Assembly (NCBI GenBank): GCA_963774555.1
Contig: CAVZFL010000001.1
Span: forward strand, 992,001 to 1,056,000
Source: VRUE01 sp963774555
GTDB taxonomy: Bacteria; Actinomycetota; Thermoleophilia; Solirubrobacterales; 70-9
Length of the DNA: 64,000 bases
Direction: 5' to 3'
Translations under genes and position numbers: made by a program
In this document: one piece after another, positions 45,459-53,683 of the stretch
Numbering within the stretch: the stretch's first letter is position 1
Layout of the letters: each line of letters begins with the position of its first letter
Notes under the pieces: generated by a model
Databases searched by the model: none
What the model saw: only the letters and a program-made list of their open reading frames with translations
Told to the model about the DNA's origin: nothing

Positions 45459-46760
45459 TCAACCGATCCCGAGCCGCCTGGAGCGCTCCAGCGCCCGCGC
45501 CACGATCTCCTCCAGGCCGGGCACCTCACCGCCCCGCATCAGCACCCGCCCGCCAACCACGGTCGTATCGACGATCGACCCGCTGGCCGCGTAGACAAGA
45601 TCGGAATACAGGTCCCCCAGACTCAGCTCCGGCGAGCGCGGCCTCAGAAGCAGGAAGTCGGCTGCGTCTCCCACCTGAGGTGCAACGCTTTGTGGCCCTG
45701 CCAGGGGAACAACGCGTTGCACCTCGGCTGGGTTCCCGCGCAGGTGCGGCGCTGTGGCTCCGGTGGCGATCGACCAGGCCTCGCGGGCAGGAACGACCGT
45801 TGGGTCACCGCTCGCATGGCGTTGGGAGAGGGCGAAGACCTTGAGGTCGGAGAGAAGGTCGAGGGAGTCGTTGGAGCCGGGGCCGTCGGTGCCGAGGCCC
45901 ACGCGGACGCCAGCCCGCCTCGCCGCCGGGTAGGGGAGGACGCCGCCCACGGCCAGCTTCATGTTGGCGACCGGGTTGGCGACGACGGTGCAGCCGCGCG
46001 CGGCGATCAGCTCCAGCTCGGCGCGGTCGAGCCAGACGCCGTGGGCGAGCACGGTGCGCTCGCCGAGTAGCCCGACGCGGTCGAGGTAGGCGGCCGGGCG
46101 CAGCCCGTGCCGCTCGAGGCACTCCCTCACCTCGTCCTCGGTCTCGGAGAGGTGGATCTGAACGGCAACCCCACGCTCGGCGGCCAGCTCCGCGGTCCAG
46201 CGCAACAGCTCTTCGCTGACGGTATAGATCGAGTGGGGGGCGAGGGAGGGTGAGACTTCGGGGCCGAGCTCGCCCAGCGCCGCCAGGTTCTCCAGCGCCG
46301 ATTCCTGCATCGCGGCCGTGTTGCCATCGGCGTCGAAGAGCGGTCCGCCGATCGTCGCCCGCAGGCCGGCGTCGCGTACCGCCCGCCCGCTCTCCGCCGG
46401 GTGCCAGTACATGTCCCAGAAGCGGGCCGTGCCGGTGCGGATCATCTCGGCGCAGGCGAGCCGCGTCCCCCAGTAGACGTCCTCGGGCTCGAGCCGCGCC
46501 TCGACCGGCCAGACCTTCTCCTGCAGCCAGCGCATCAGTGGCAGGTCGCCGCCGTAGCCGCGGAAGAGCGTCATCGCGGCGTGGGTGTGGCCGTTGAGGA
46601 GCGGTGCGACAAGGGGCGCTCCGCCGGCCTCGATCGTCTCGTCGCCGGGCTCGGGCCCGACGTCGGGGCCGAGCGCCGCGATCAGGCCGCCCGCGCAGCG
46701 CAGCCCGACCGTCTCGCCGTCGAGGACGGCGCCGGTGATCGTCAGCGCCGGGGCGCTCAC
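45459..46760 (-). CDS. Amidohydrolase, SAH/MTA/5'-deoxyadenosine deaminase-like
   Basis: A 433-aa metal-dependent deaminase of the ATZ/TRZ-MtaD group. Metal motif LLNGHTHAAMTLFRGYGGDL, GTARFWDMYWHP, SLAPHSIYTVSEELLRW, VQIHLSETEDEVRECLERHG, TVLAHGVWLDRAELELIAAR, NPVANMKLAVGGVLPYP and GLGTDGPGSNDSLDLLSDL (catalytic Asp). Family members deaminate S-adenosylhomocysteine, methylthioadenosine or deoxyadenosine. Coupling to a nucleoside phosphorylase and closeness of ahcY support this. Near the C-terminus an in-frame palindromic insert (45,677-45,725) replaces the usual alanine-rich helix. Confidence 0.85.
   Translation of the reverse strand: MSAPALTITGAVLDGETVGLRCAGGLIAALGPDVGPEPGDETIEAGGAPLVAPLLNGHTHAAMTLFRGYGGDLPLMRWLQEKVWPVEARLEPEDVYWGTRLACAEMIRTGTARFWDMYWHPAESGRAVRDAGLRATIGGPLFDADGNTAAMQESALENLAALGELGPEVSPSLAPHSIYTVSEELLRWTAELAAERGVAVQIHLSETEDEVRECLERHGLRPAAYLDRVGLLGERTVLAHGVWLDRAELELIAARGCTVVANPVANMKLAVGGVLPYPAARRAGVRVGLGTDGPGSNDSLDLLSDLKVFALSQRHASGDPTVVPAREAWSIATGATAPHLRGNPAEVQRVVPLAGPQSVAPQVGDAADFLLLRPRSPELSLGDLYSDLVYAASGSIVDTTVVGGRVLMRGGEVPGLEEIVARALERSRRLGIG
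45677..45725. repeat. 12-bp perfect inverted repeat inside the amidohydrolase gene
   Basis: GAGGTGCAACGC (45,677-45,688) and GCGTTGCACCTC (45,714-45,725) flank 25 bases. The reading frame passes through and encodes EVQRVVPLAGPQSVAPQVGD. It looks like a small palindromic element accommodated in the coding sequence. Confidence 0.7.
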
Positions 46761-47434
46761 CGCCCCACGGCGCCCAGGCGCGGCAGGACCGCCGCCAGGC
46801 CGTCGTGCAGAGTAAGCGCGTTGAGCGCGCGCGCAGCGTCAAGCTCGGTCACGTCGACGCCGCTGGAGGCCACCCCGTTGGCGAGGTTGTCGACGACGCA
46901 GATCGCCGCGTAGGCGAGGCCGAGCTCGGCGGCGACGATGCACTCCGAGGCGATCGTCATCCCGACCACCTCGGCGTGCGCGGCGATCAGGCGGATCTCG
47001 GCCGGAGTCTCGAAGCGTGGCCCGCGCGCCTGCCAGTAGACGCCGCCGTCGCGCAGCTCGCCGCCGCTCGCGCGCCAGGCGGCGATGACTTCGGCGCGCC
47101 AGCCGGGGTCGAAGCGGGGAGCGCTGTGCGCGCGCTCGTCGCCGAAGATCGAGAGGCCGAGGTGGAGGGCGATGAAGTCGTCGGGGCAGAGCAGGCTGCC
47201 GACCGGCAGCTCGGGGTCGAGCGAGCCGACCGAGCCGATCGCCAGCACCCGGTCGCAGCCCTGCTCGGCCAGCGGTCTCAGATTGGCGATGTGGTCGATC
47301 TCGTGGGGAAGCGTGTAGCCGCCGCTGTCATGGCGCTGCACGATCGCCGCCCCGTGCTCGGCCGCGGCCGCGGCGATCGTCTCGCCCCCCGGGCCGAGCG
47401 CACTGCTGCCCAGCATCACCGCCAGCCGTCCCAT
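46757..47434 (-). CDS. MTA/purine nucleoside phosphorylase-like enzyme
   Basis: A 225-aa PNP/MTAP-superfamily enzyme. Seen are RLAVMLGSSALGPGG (phosphate loop), YTLPHEIDHIANLRPLAEQG (the HxxN..AL region that binds phosphate and ribose), AIGSVGSLDPELPVGSLLCP, YWQARGPRFETPAEIRLIAA and VVGMTIASECIVAAELGLAY. It splits methylthioadenosine or a related nucleoside with phosphate. It starts the operon and overlaps the amidohydrolase by four bases, so deamination and phosphorolysis probably form a single salvage route. Confidence 0.85.
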   Translation of the reverse strand: MGRLAVMLGSSALGPGGETIAAAAAEHGAAIVQRHDSGGYTLPHEIDHIANLRPLAEQGCDRVLAIGSVGSLDPELPVGSLLCPDDFIALHLGLSIFGDERAHSAPRFDPGWRAEVIAAWRASGGELRDGGVYWQARGPRFETPAEIRLIAAHAEVVGMTIASECIVAAELGLAYAAICVVDNLANGVASSGVDVTELDAARALNALTLHDGLAAVLPRLGAVGR

Positions 47435-47485
47435 CGGCCGATCCTAAGGCCAGTCGTGCCGCCGCGGGTTCCCTATCGTGAAGGG

Positions 47486-47974
47486 ATGGAGGAACGCCCT
47501 TCGGGGAGGGACGAGAGCGAGAGCGAGCGCCTCGACCGCAATCTCGGCGAGCTGCTGCAGGAGCTGCGCGTGGCGCTGCCCGGCGTGCAGGTCCTCTTCG
47601 CCTTCCTGCTCGCGGTCCCGTTCCAGCAGCGCTTCGCCGAGATCAGCGGCTTCGAGAAGGGGGTCTACTTCGCCACCCTGCTCTGCACGGCGCTCTCGGC
47701 GACCCTGCTGATCGCCCCCTCTTCCTACCACCGGATGACCTTCCACCTGCAGCAGAAGCACGAGCTGGTCCGGCTCGCCAATCGCCTCACGATCGCCGGC
47801 CTTGCCTTCCTCGGCCTGGCGATGACGGGCGCGATCGTGCTGATCACCGACTTCCTCTTCGGCGGCGTCGTCACGGCGATCGTGGGGATCGCTGCGGCGT
47901 CGACCTTTGCCGCCTTCTGGTACGTGCTGCCGCTGCGGCGGCGGTTCAGTCTGACCGGGAGCGAACGGCCCTGA
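47486..47974 (+). CDS. DUF6328-type membrane protein
   Basis: A 162-aa protein. An acidic cytoplasmic N-terminus (RDESESERLDRNLGELLQEL) is followed by RVALPGVQVLFAFLLAVPFQ and three further helices (FATLLCTALSATLLIAPSSY, LTIAGLAFLGLAMTGAIVLI, VVTAIVGIAAASTFAAFWYV). The ELRVALPGVQVLFAFLL opening is characteristic of this actinobacterial family, whose role is unknown. ATG 47486 follows AAGGG very closely, so initiation is weak. Its end overlaps the HD-domain gene by 29 bases antisense. Confidence 0.75.
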   Translation: MEERPSGRDESESERLDRNLGELLQELRVALPGVQVLFAFLLAVPFQQRFAEISGFEKGVYFATLLCTALSATLLIAPSSYHRMTFHLQQKHELVRLANRLTIAGLAFLGLAMTGAIVLITDFLFGGVVTAIVGIAAASTFAAFWYVLPLRRRFSLTGSERP

Positions 47975-48560
47975 AGCGGTCGGCCCAGAGCGCCACCATC
48001 TCATCGGCGAACTCGTCGGTCAGGGCCATCTCGGGAGCCCGCTCGAAGAGCATTTCCAGGTCCTCCTCCCAGATGTAGATCTTGTGGTCCAGCGGCACGG
48101 CGAGTTCGCCGCTGACGCTCTCTTCGATCAAAGCGTAGGCCTCGCGCAGCATCGCCACGTTGGTGAGTTTGTCGGCGGCGAAGATCGCCAGCGCCGCCGG
48201 GTCGGCTTCGGACACGCGCCGGCGGTGCTCGTTCTTGCGCTCCTCATAGGACGGAATGCCCGCGTCTTCGGTCATCGCCTCGACCAGGTCGGCGACGGCG
48301 TCGCCGAACTTATCCCGGATCTCGGGCATCTCGATCTCGCTCTTCTCGACCACGTCGTGCAGCAGCGCCGCGGCCAGCACCTCGTCGCCGAAGCGGTGCT
48401 GGTTGAGCTTCTCCGCCACCGCCATCGGGTGGTCGATGAAGGGGTGGCCGTCGCTGCCGCGGCGCAACTGGCCCGCGTGTGCTCGCCGCGCCATGTCCAG
48501 CGCGTCCCTGACCAGTTCGGACCTCTCCGTGGCCGCGTCGATGCCCGGGGTCGACGACAT
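47946..48560 (-). CDS. HD-domain hydrolase, SpoT/MESH1-like
   Basis: A 204-aa protein. DMARRAHAGQLRRGSDGHPF then IDHPMAVAEKL and DEVLAAALLHDVVEKSEIEM give the HD metal site (His, His-Asp). IFAADKLTNVAMLREAY carries the late Asp. The AHxGQ.R......(F/Y)I.HP pattern is that of RelA/SpoT-type (p)ppGpp hydrolases, and the length fits a small alarmone hydrolase (SAH/MESH1). Nucleotide hydrolysis is the probable activity. Confidence 0.85.
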   Translation of the reverse strand: MSSTPGIDAATERSELVRDALDMARRAHAGQLRRGSDGHPFIDHPMAVAEKLNQHRFGDEVLAAALLHDVVEKSEIEMPEIRDKFGDAVADLVEAMTEDAGIPSYEERKNEHRRRVSEADPAALAIFAADKLTNVAMLREAYALIEESVSGELAVPLDHKIYIWEEDLEMLFERAPEMALTDEFADEMVALWADRFRAVRSRSD

Positions 48561-48619
48561 GCCGGATCAGCGTAGCGGGCAGGGCCGGCCTGGTGAACCG
48601 TGGTGTTTAACTCAGGTGG

Positions 48620-49501
48620 CTAGCTCGCAGGGATGGCGCTTGTCATTCTGGCCGCCAGCTCGTACTCGGCGCGCTCGGCTCCGAGCTCGATTCCGCCCAC
48701 CTCACCGCCCATCGCCGACCAGCGTTCCTGCGCCTCGCGGCCGAGCTGGTCGAGCCGCTCGTCGGAGTGCATCGGATCGTGGTGGAAGAGGACCGTGCGC
48801 GCGGCATTGGTGCGACGGGCGAAGGAAAGCGCGTGCGAGAGCGAGGAGTGGCCCCAGCCGACGTGGTCGGGGTACTCGGCGTCGGCGTACTGGCCGTCGT
48901 GGATCAGCAGCGAGGCGTCGCGGGCGAGGCCGAAGCCCGAGATCCAGTCCTCCTCGAGCGCGTCGAGGTCGGCGCCGAGGGCGGGCTCGTGGTCGGGGAT
49001 GTAGGCGAGCGAGGAGCCGCCGTCGTCGATCCGGTAGCCGAGCGTCGGCCCGCGGTGCGCGACCGAGGCGGCGCGGATCCGCGCCGGGCCGATCTCCCAC
49101 TCGGTCTGCGGGCAGTGGCGGAAGGAGACGTCGCAGGGCAGCTCGCGCACCTCGACCGGCGAGAGCGGCGCCGAGATGTAGCGGGCGATGCGGTCGCGCA
49201 GCGAGGCCTCGGGCGAGGTCGGCCCCCAGATCACGATCTCGGTCTGGGCACGGAAGGCCGGTGCGAAGAAGACCAGGCCCTGGATGTGGTCGAGGTGGAG
49301 GTGGGTGAGCAGGATGTGCAGTCGCGCCGGCTCGGCCGCGAGAGCCAGCCCGAGGCTGCGGATGCCGGTGCCGGCATCGAGCGCCAGCATCGAGCCGTCG
49401 GAGAGGGTGACGCCGACGCAGGAGGTGTTGCCGCCGTAGCGGATCGTCTCCGGCCCCGGGGAGGGGATCGAGCCGCGCGTGCCCCAGAGCTTGACCTTCA
49501 T
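48620..49501 (-). CDS. MBL-fold phosphodiesterase-like hydrolase
   Basis: A 293-aa metallo-beta-lactamase-fold protein: KVKLWGTRGSIPSPGPETIR, YGGNTSCVGVTLSDGSMLAL, HILLTHLHLDHIQGLVFFAP (HxHxDH), SLAYIPDHEPALG, LIHDGQYADAEYPDHVGWGH and TVLFHHDPMHSDERLD. The WGTRGSIP start and GGNTSCV loop mark the PhnP/cyclic-phosphodiesterase-like subgroup. The start at 49501 is two bases after the stop of the PAS gene, so both are probably on one transcript. Confidence 0.85.
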   Translation of the reverse strand: MKVKLWGTRGSIPSPGPETIRYGGNTSCVGVTLSDGSMLALDAGTGIRSLGLALAAEPARLHILLTHLHLDHIQGLVFFAPAFRAQTEIVIWGPTSPEASLRDRIARYISAPLSPVEVRELPCDVSFRHCPQTEWEIGPARIRAASVAHRGPTLGYRIDDGGSSLAYIPDHEPALGADLDALEEDWISGFGLARDASLLIHDGQYADAEYPDHVGWGHSSLSHALSFARRTNAARTVLFHHDPMHSDERLDQLGREAQERWSAMGGEVGGIELGAERAEYELAARMTSAIPAS

Positions 49502-49502
49502 C

Positions 49503-49922
49503 TCAGCGACCCGCTCCGTTGCTCGAGCCGGCCGGCCAGAAGATCGCGATCGCGCCCTGCGAGCCGTGCGCGGTGAGGATCGGGAAGGCCGAGGCCTCGA
49601 CCCGATGGCGGGCACCGTCGGCGGAGCTGATCTCGAAGTCGGCGTGGGCCGGGCGCCCGTTGCGCACGGCGACCACCAGCGGCAGCTCGTCGTAGGGGAT
49701 CGGCTCGCCGCTCTCGTCGAAGGGGCCGAAGAGCGAGCCCCACTCGTCCGGCCCGACCGTGCCGAGCTCCTCGAAGCGCTTGCCCAGCAGCAACCCGGCG
49801 GCCTCGTTGTAGAAGACGAGGACGCCGCCCTCGTCGACCAGGAAGGCCGGCGTCGAGAGCGCAGACATCAGGTTGCGAGCGAGGATCAGCTCGAGGGGCT
49901 TCTGCGTCGTCACAGTTGACAC
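49503..49922 (-). CDS. PAS-domain protein
   Basis: A 139-aa single PAS domain: LMSALSTPAFLVDEGGVLVF, YNEAAGLLLGKRFEELGTVG, PLVVAVRNGRPAHADFEISS and HRVEASAFPILTAHGSQGAI. There is no output domain, so it may act through a partner, probably the MBL hydrolase encoded immediately after it. A bound cofactor cannot be predicted. Confidence 0.8.
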   Translation of the reverse strand: MSTVTTQKPLELILARNLMSALSTPAFLVDEGGVLVFYNEAAGLLLGKRFEELGTVGPDEWGSLFGPFDESGEPIPYDELPLVVAVRNGRPAHADFEISSADGARHRVEASAFPILTAHGSQGAIAIFWPAGSSNGAGR

Positions 49923-50017
49923 TTTAGATAGTTCGGATTGCCACAGACTCGGGAAACGAAAGGTCGCTGCTTGCAGAAGCGAGACGAGTACCTTCGAGTG
50001 CAGCCGACTCCAACTAC

Positions 50018-50031
50018 GTGATTTTCATCAC
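50018..50031. promoter_or_regulatory. CRP/FNR-like palindrome
   Basis: GTGATTTTCATCAC has GTGA and TCAC arms six bases apart, the spacing of CRP-family sites. It lies about 50 bases before the acyltransferase start and 95 bases from the divergent PAS gene. Confidence 0.3.
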
Positions 50032-50079
50032 TTTGATCGATTGTCGTGGCCATGCTGCGATCGACTACGGTCCTTCCCG

Positions 50080-50752
50080 ATGGAGGCCGCCGCGCAAACC
50101 AATACTGAAGATTCGCCCCTCCGGCCAGCGCGCGAGCCGAGCCCGATGTACTGGACCGCGATGACGGTCTGCCGGCCGGTGATGCGCTGGGGCCGGATGC
50201 AGGTGGAGGGGCTCGAGACGCTGCCGGAGAGCGGACCGGTGCTGGTCGTCGGCAACCACGACAGCCACTGGGACCCGATGTGGTCGGCGTCGCGGCGCTC
50301 CGCCGGCGGCAGATCAAAGCGCTGGCCAAATCCGAGCTCTGGAAAGTGCGCGGTCTGGGTCCTGTCCTGAACGGCATGGGACAGATCCCGATCGAACGCG
50401 GCGCCGGCGACGCGCGGTGCGCTCGCCAACGCGATCGAGGCGCTGCGTCAGCGGCGCCTGCATCGGCGTCTTCCCGGAAGGTACCCGCTCTCGCGGCAAG
50501 GTTCTGCGCGCCCGCAGCGGCGTCGCCCGTCTCGCGCTCGAGGTCCCCGAGGCGAAGCTCGTCTGCGTCGCAATCGAGGGCACCAGCGATCTCACCGGCT
50601 TCCCGCGGCGCTCTCGGATCCGCGTCCGCTTCTTCGACCCGTCGGGCGGCCAGGCCCGCCCTGACGAGCAGCCGGACGAGCTCGCGGTCCGACTGCTGGC
50701 CGAGATCCGCAAGCTCGTCCCACCGTCGGTTTCTTTTCGCAAGCGTTCTTAG
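50080..50752 (+). CDS. 1-acylglycerol-3-phosphate acyltransferase, PlsC family (frameshifted)
   Basis: ATG 50080 opens EAAAQTNTEDSPLRPAREPS and MYWTAMTVCRPVMRWGRMQV. The catalytic motif is VLVVGNHDSHWDP (NHxxHxD-like NHDSHWD). The continuation VGVAALRRRQIKALAKSELW, LGPVLNGMGQIPIERGAGDA and ACIGVFPEGTRSRGKVLRAR (FPEGTRS) is in other frames, with changes near 50,283, 50,412 and 50,455. It transfers an acyl chain to lysophosphatidate in membrane lipid synthesis. Short frameshift patch only; the last 250 bases are clean. Confidence 0.8.
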
Positions 50753-50762
50753 GTTGAGCCTG

Positions 50763-50918
50763 AGGCGGGGATGCCGGTACCCCTCCCCGGGAATTGATGT
50801 CGCACGCGCGCTGCGCGCGCTTAGCGACCAAGGGAGAGCGCGGCTACGCCGCGCCCCAGACCGGATTGCATAGGCCGCTTCGCGACATTCCCGGGGAGGG
50901 GTACCGGCATCCCCGCCT
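50763..50918. repeat. Large intergenic palindromic element
   Basis: Arms of 32 bp, 50,763-50,794 and 50,887-50,918, are perfect reverse complements (AGGCGGGGATGCCGGTACC start) around a 92-base centre that itself contains GCGCGGC-TAC-GCCGCGC and a GC-alternating tract. It sits between convergent genes and may act as a two-way terminator. Its inner sequence, read on the minus strand, matches the element at 60,473-60,542. The rest of the 50,753-51,064 gap shows nothing further. Confidence 0.8.
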
Positions 50919-51064
50919 AAACCGCTTCTAGGTTCGAGCTTTCTTTCCCGAAGCGGCAACTTGCGGCTTAGCTTTTGAGCTTCCAAAGCCTGCGCGGCAC
51001 TCGTCCTATGAACCGTGTCGAGAGGAGTCTGGCGGCCAGACTCCTCCACCACAGGCGCTCGTAG

Positions 51065-51589
51065 CTAGTGGCCGGCCTTCTCCCCGTTGGGGTGCAGCGG
51101 GTACCAGGAGGCGCCGAAGGCCTTGCTGTCGGTGCCGTTGTCTTCGCCCGGCTTCTTGTCCTCGACAAAGGTGTAGAGCGGCCAGCCGGCGTAGGTGACC
51201 TGGGTGGTCCCGTCTTTGCGTTCGGTCGTGCCCAGCTTCGAGGCCATCGCGCCTTCGCCGGCCTGCGGCTTGCCTTCCGTGGTCAGCGGCGGCCAGCCCT
51301 TTGCGCAGGCCCCGTAGCAGGCGGATTCGCCGTTCTGGTCCTTCTGGAAGTAGTAGAGCGTCATCCCTTTCGAGTCGACCAGCACCTTGCCGACGCCGGA
51401 AGCGGTGCCGACGGTTATCGGCGCGCCTTCGGCGCTCGCCGACGCGGGCTTGGTCGTCGATTCGCTGCTCGATCCGTAGGCGCCTCCGCCCGAGCTGCTG
51501 GAACTACTGCTGTTGCTGCTGCCGCAGCCGGCGATCGCGAGCGCGCCGATCAGCGCTAGAGCGGCGATCGCAGGAAAGGTCTTGTTCAC
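51065..51589 (-). CDS. Secreted repeat lipoprotein (Lipoprotein_15/PF03640 type)
   Basis: A 174-aa lipoprotein: signal peptide NKTFPAIAALALIGALAIAG with lipobox AGCGSS, Ser-rich linker, then two copies of the family's repeat (VLVDSKGMTLYYFQKDQNGE with CYGACAKGWPPLTTEGKPQA, and QVTYAGWPLYTFVEDKKPGE ending GASWYPLHPNG). GAGGAGG precedes GTG 51589. The family is extracytoplasmic, of unproven role, sometimes proposed to bind haem or metal. Co-translated with the anti-sigma gene, so it is a likely target or sensor of that sigma system. Confidence 0.85.
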   Translation of the reverse strand: MNKTFPAIAALALIGALAIAGCGSSNSSSSSSSGGGAYGSSSESTTKPASASAEGAPITVGTASGVGKVLVDSKGMTLYYFQKDQNGESACYGACAKGWPPLTTEGKPQAGEGAMASKLGTTERKDGTTQVTYAGWPLYTFVEDKKPGEDNGTDSKAFGASWYPLHPNGEKAGH

Positions 51590-52295
51590 GTTGATTCCTC
51601 CTCGTGGGATTGGTTGCTCAGTGCTGTCTTGGCCGCTCCGATCGGCGCGACGAAGGTTCGGTTGCCGGCGTGGACGATCAGCGCCTTGGCGCGGGAGAGG
51701 TCGAGCGCGGCGCTCAGCACCGCCGAGGCGTCGCCTCCCCAGCGGTAGCGGAAGGTGCCGGCGGATACGTCGCTGCCACCCGGCCCCCGCATGTAGACGC
51801 GGCAGAGCGTGCCCGAGCGGATGCCCGTGACGTACATGTGGATTTCCGTGCCGAAGGCCTGCGGCTCGAGCGAGGCGGCGATCTTCACCCCGGCGGGCAG
51901 GTCGCGGAAGGCGACGTGCTGCTCGGGGCCGTTGCCCTCGCCGCTGGAGAGGACGAAGATCGCCAGCACAGCCGCCGCCGCGGCCGCTGCGGCACCGCTG
52001 AAGGCGAGGCCCAGCCGCAGCCGCCGTCGTTGCGCTTCCCGCCCGTCGCTCGGCTCCGATCGTCGCCGCGATCCGCTTGCCGAGCTCCGGCGGCGGCAGC
52101 GGCGCCGGGCCGAAGCGCTCCGGATCGGCGTGGGGGAGCATGCGCGATACGGAAGCCAGCGACTCGGCCTCGGCGCGGCAGGCCGCGCAGCCCTCGAGGT
52201 GGGCGTCGATCGCGGCGCGTTCGGCGTCCGGCAGCTGCTCGAGCGCATAGGCGCCCAGCGACTCGCGCCACTCGCGGCAGCTCGTCAGTCTTCAT
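51586..52295 (-). CDS. Membrane anti-sigma factor with zinc-finger N-terminus (frameshifted)
   Basis: Reconstructed from three frames: KTDEL start at 52295, then GAYALEQLPDAERAAIDAHL with EGCAACRAEAESLASVSRML (ZAS motif, His-x3-Cys-x2-Cys), PPPELGKRIAATIGAERR, the membrane helix LGLAFSGAAAAAAAAVLAIF, and an outer anti-sigma-K-like domain (HVAFRDLPAGVKIAASLEPQ, YVTGIRSGTLCRVYMRGPGG, FVAPIGAAKTAL). Shifts lie near 52,270 and 52,065. It overlaps the sigma gene by eleven bases and the lipoprotein by GTGA. It holds the sigma factor at the membrane until a signal releases it. Confidence 0.8.
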
Positions 52296-52794
52296 AGCCC
52301 ATCTCCTCGAGGACGACCCGCAACGCTCGCAGGCCGTAGTAGACGCGGCTCTTCACGGTTCCCTCCGGCACGCCGAGCTCCTCGGCGACCTCGGCGTAGG
52401 GCCGGCCGCGGTAGTAGGTCTCGACCAGGACCTGGCGGTGCTGGTCGCCGATCCGGCGCATCGCCTCCTCGATCTGCCAGGCGAGCAGCGCCTCGTCGAA
52501 CGGCTCGACCGAGGGCTCGACGCCCTGCTCGGCGACGCCGGGCCGGGCGGCGCGGGCGCGGCCGAGGTCGATGACCACGTTGCGCAGGATCGCGAAGAGC
52601 CAGGTGCGCAGCGAGCCGATCTCGGGGTCGAAGCGCTCGCCTGCGCGCCAGGCGCGCAGGAAGGTCTCCTGCACGGCCTCTTCGGCCAGTCCCGCGTCGC
52701 CCAGCGAGCGCACGGCAAAGCCGTACAGCTCCGCCGCGTGGGCCGCGTAGGCCTCGCGCACGTCCCGCTCGTGAGTCAGCGCTCCAGAGGGCAT
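52285..52794 (-). CDS. ECF-type RNA polymerase sigma factor
   Basis: A 169-aa sigma factor. Region 2: AELYGFAVRSLGDAGLAEEA, VQETFLRAWRAGERFDPEIG and LRTWLFAILRNVVIDLGRAR. Region 4: LVETYYRGRPYAEVAEELGV, PEGTVKSRVYYGLRALRVVL. Length and the missing region 3 mark an extracytoplasmic-function type, close to SigK/SigL-like factors with zinc-finger anti-sigmas. First gene of a three-gene operon; such operons are usually self-activated. Confidence 0.9.
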   Translation of the reverse strand: MPSGALTHERDVREAYAAHAAELYGFAVRSLGDAGLAEEAVQETFLRAWRAGERFDPEIGSLRTWLFAILRNVVIDLGRARAARPGVAEQGVEPSVEPFDEALLAWQIEEAMRRIGDQHRQVLVETYYRGRPYAEVAEELGVPEGTVKSRVYYGLRALRVVLEEMGYED

Positions 52795-52883
52795 TCAGTC
52801 CGGGATACGCGCGCTGGCCGATCCCGGTTCAGAACCTCTCAGCGACCCGGTTCAGGCCGCTGCCTCTTTGCTCCGGGACCCTC

Positions 52884-53027
52884 CTACAGTTTCCCGATCT
52901 TGAAGATCTTCGTGCCGCAATCGGGGCAGACGCCCTGAATCGCGGGGCGACCGTTTTTCATCGTCACCTGTTTCGCGTCCTTGATCTCGACCTTCTTACG
53001 CTCCTTGACGCAGTAACCCTCGGGCAT
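52884..53027 (-). CDS. DUF5679 small zinc-ribbon protein
   Basis: A 47-aa protein: MPEGYCVKERKKVEIKDAK, then MKNGRPAIQGVCPDCGTKIF ending KIGKL. Family members normally have CVKC; here the second Cys of the first pair is Glu (CVKE), leaving Cys6 plus the CPDC pair, so zinc binding may be incomplete. GGAAGG lies upstream of the ATG. Function unknown. Confidence 0.8.
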   Translation of the reverse strand: MPEGYCVKERKKVEIKDAKQVTMKNGRPAIQGVCPDCGTKIFKIGKL

Positions 53028-53113
53028 CGAAGCCTTCCTTTCACTGCCTTGGCGGCAGAGGCTCGCGCTGCACGCGAGATCGAATTGCGGCGAATGTAAC
53101 GCAGTGAGGGGAC

Positions 53114-53141
53114 GACGATGCGCGCATTAGTGCGCATCGTC
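53114..53141. terminator. Hairpin, probable terminator
   Basis: GACGATGCGC and GCGCATCGTC pair over 10 bp around eight bases, ten bases beyond the stop of the minus-strand coiled-coil gene. Confidence 0.5.
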
Positions 53142-53151
53142 ACAATAGGCC

Positions 53152-53616
53152 CTACTTCTTCTTGGCTTCCTGTTCGGCCTGTTCGACCAGTTCTTCCAGC
53201 TGCTTCTGGTTTTCCGGGGCCCCGGCAGCGCCGCCCGTGCCGCCGGGCGCGGTCCCGCCCGCCGATTCTTCAGCGCCCCCCGCCGTGCCGGTTGCGCCCT
53301 TGCCGGCAGGGGCGCTGCCACCACCTCCGCTTTCGGCCCGCAGCGCCGCGACCTCTTCCTGCAGGGCGGAGACTTCGGCTTCGAGCTGTGAGGTGCTGCC
53401 GCCTTCGCCAGGGGCGACGCTCGTGCCCGTCAGTTCTTCACGCACCTGCTGCAGTTCGGACTTGCCGACCGAGTCGTTCTTGGCTTCGATCGCCAGGTAG
53501 ATCGCGGCACCGGCGCCGCCGACCGCGATCGCGACCAGCACGAGGAAGACGCGGGTGCGCATGGTGAGCTTTCGCTCCACCACCCCGATCCATGCCCGCA
53601 GTCCGTCCAGCGACAT
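53152..53616 (-). CDS. Membrane-anchored coiled-coil protein
   Basis: A 154-aa protein: short cytoplasmic N-terminus (SLDGLRAWIGVVERKL), one membrane helix (TRVFLVLVAIAVGGAGAAIY), then an external coiled coil (SELQQVREELTGT; TSQLEAEVSALQEEVAALRA), a Gly/Ala/Ser-rich linker and a final acidic helix (NQKQLEELVEQAEQEAKKK). The low-complexity linker suggests cell-wall spanning. No family recognised. Divergent from thiolase. Confidence 0.7.
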   Translation of the reverse strand: MSLDGLRAWIGVVERKLTMRTRVFLVLVAIAVGGAGAAIYLAIEAKNDSVGKSELQQVREELTGTSVAPGEGGSTSQLEAEVSALQEEVAALRAESGGGGSAPAGKGATGTAGGAEESAGGTAPGGTGGAAGAPENQKQLEELVEQAEQEAKKK

Positions 53617-53683
53617 CGCCACAAAGGTAATCCACTACCCTGCTGCCCGCACTTCCCGACCCCAGCCTGCAAGGAGAGAACGC

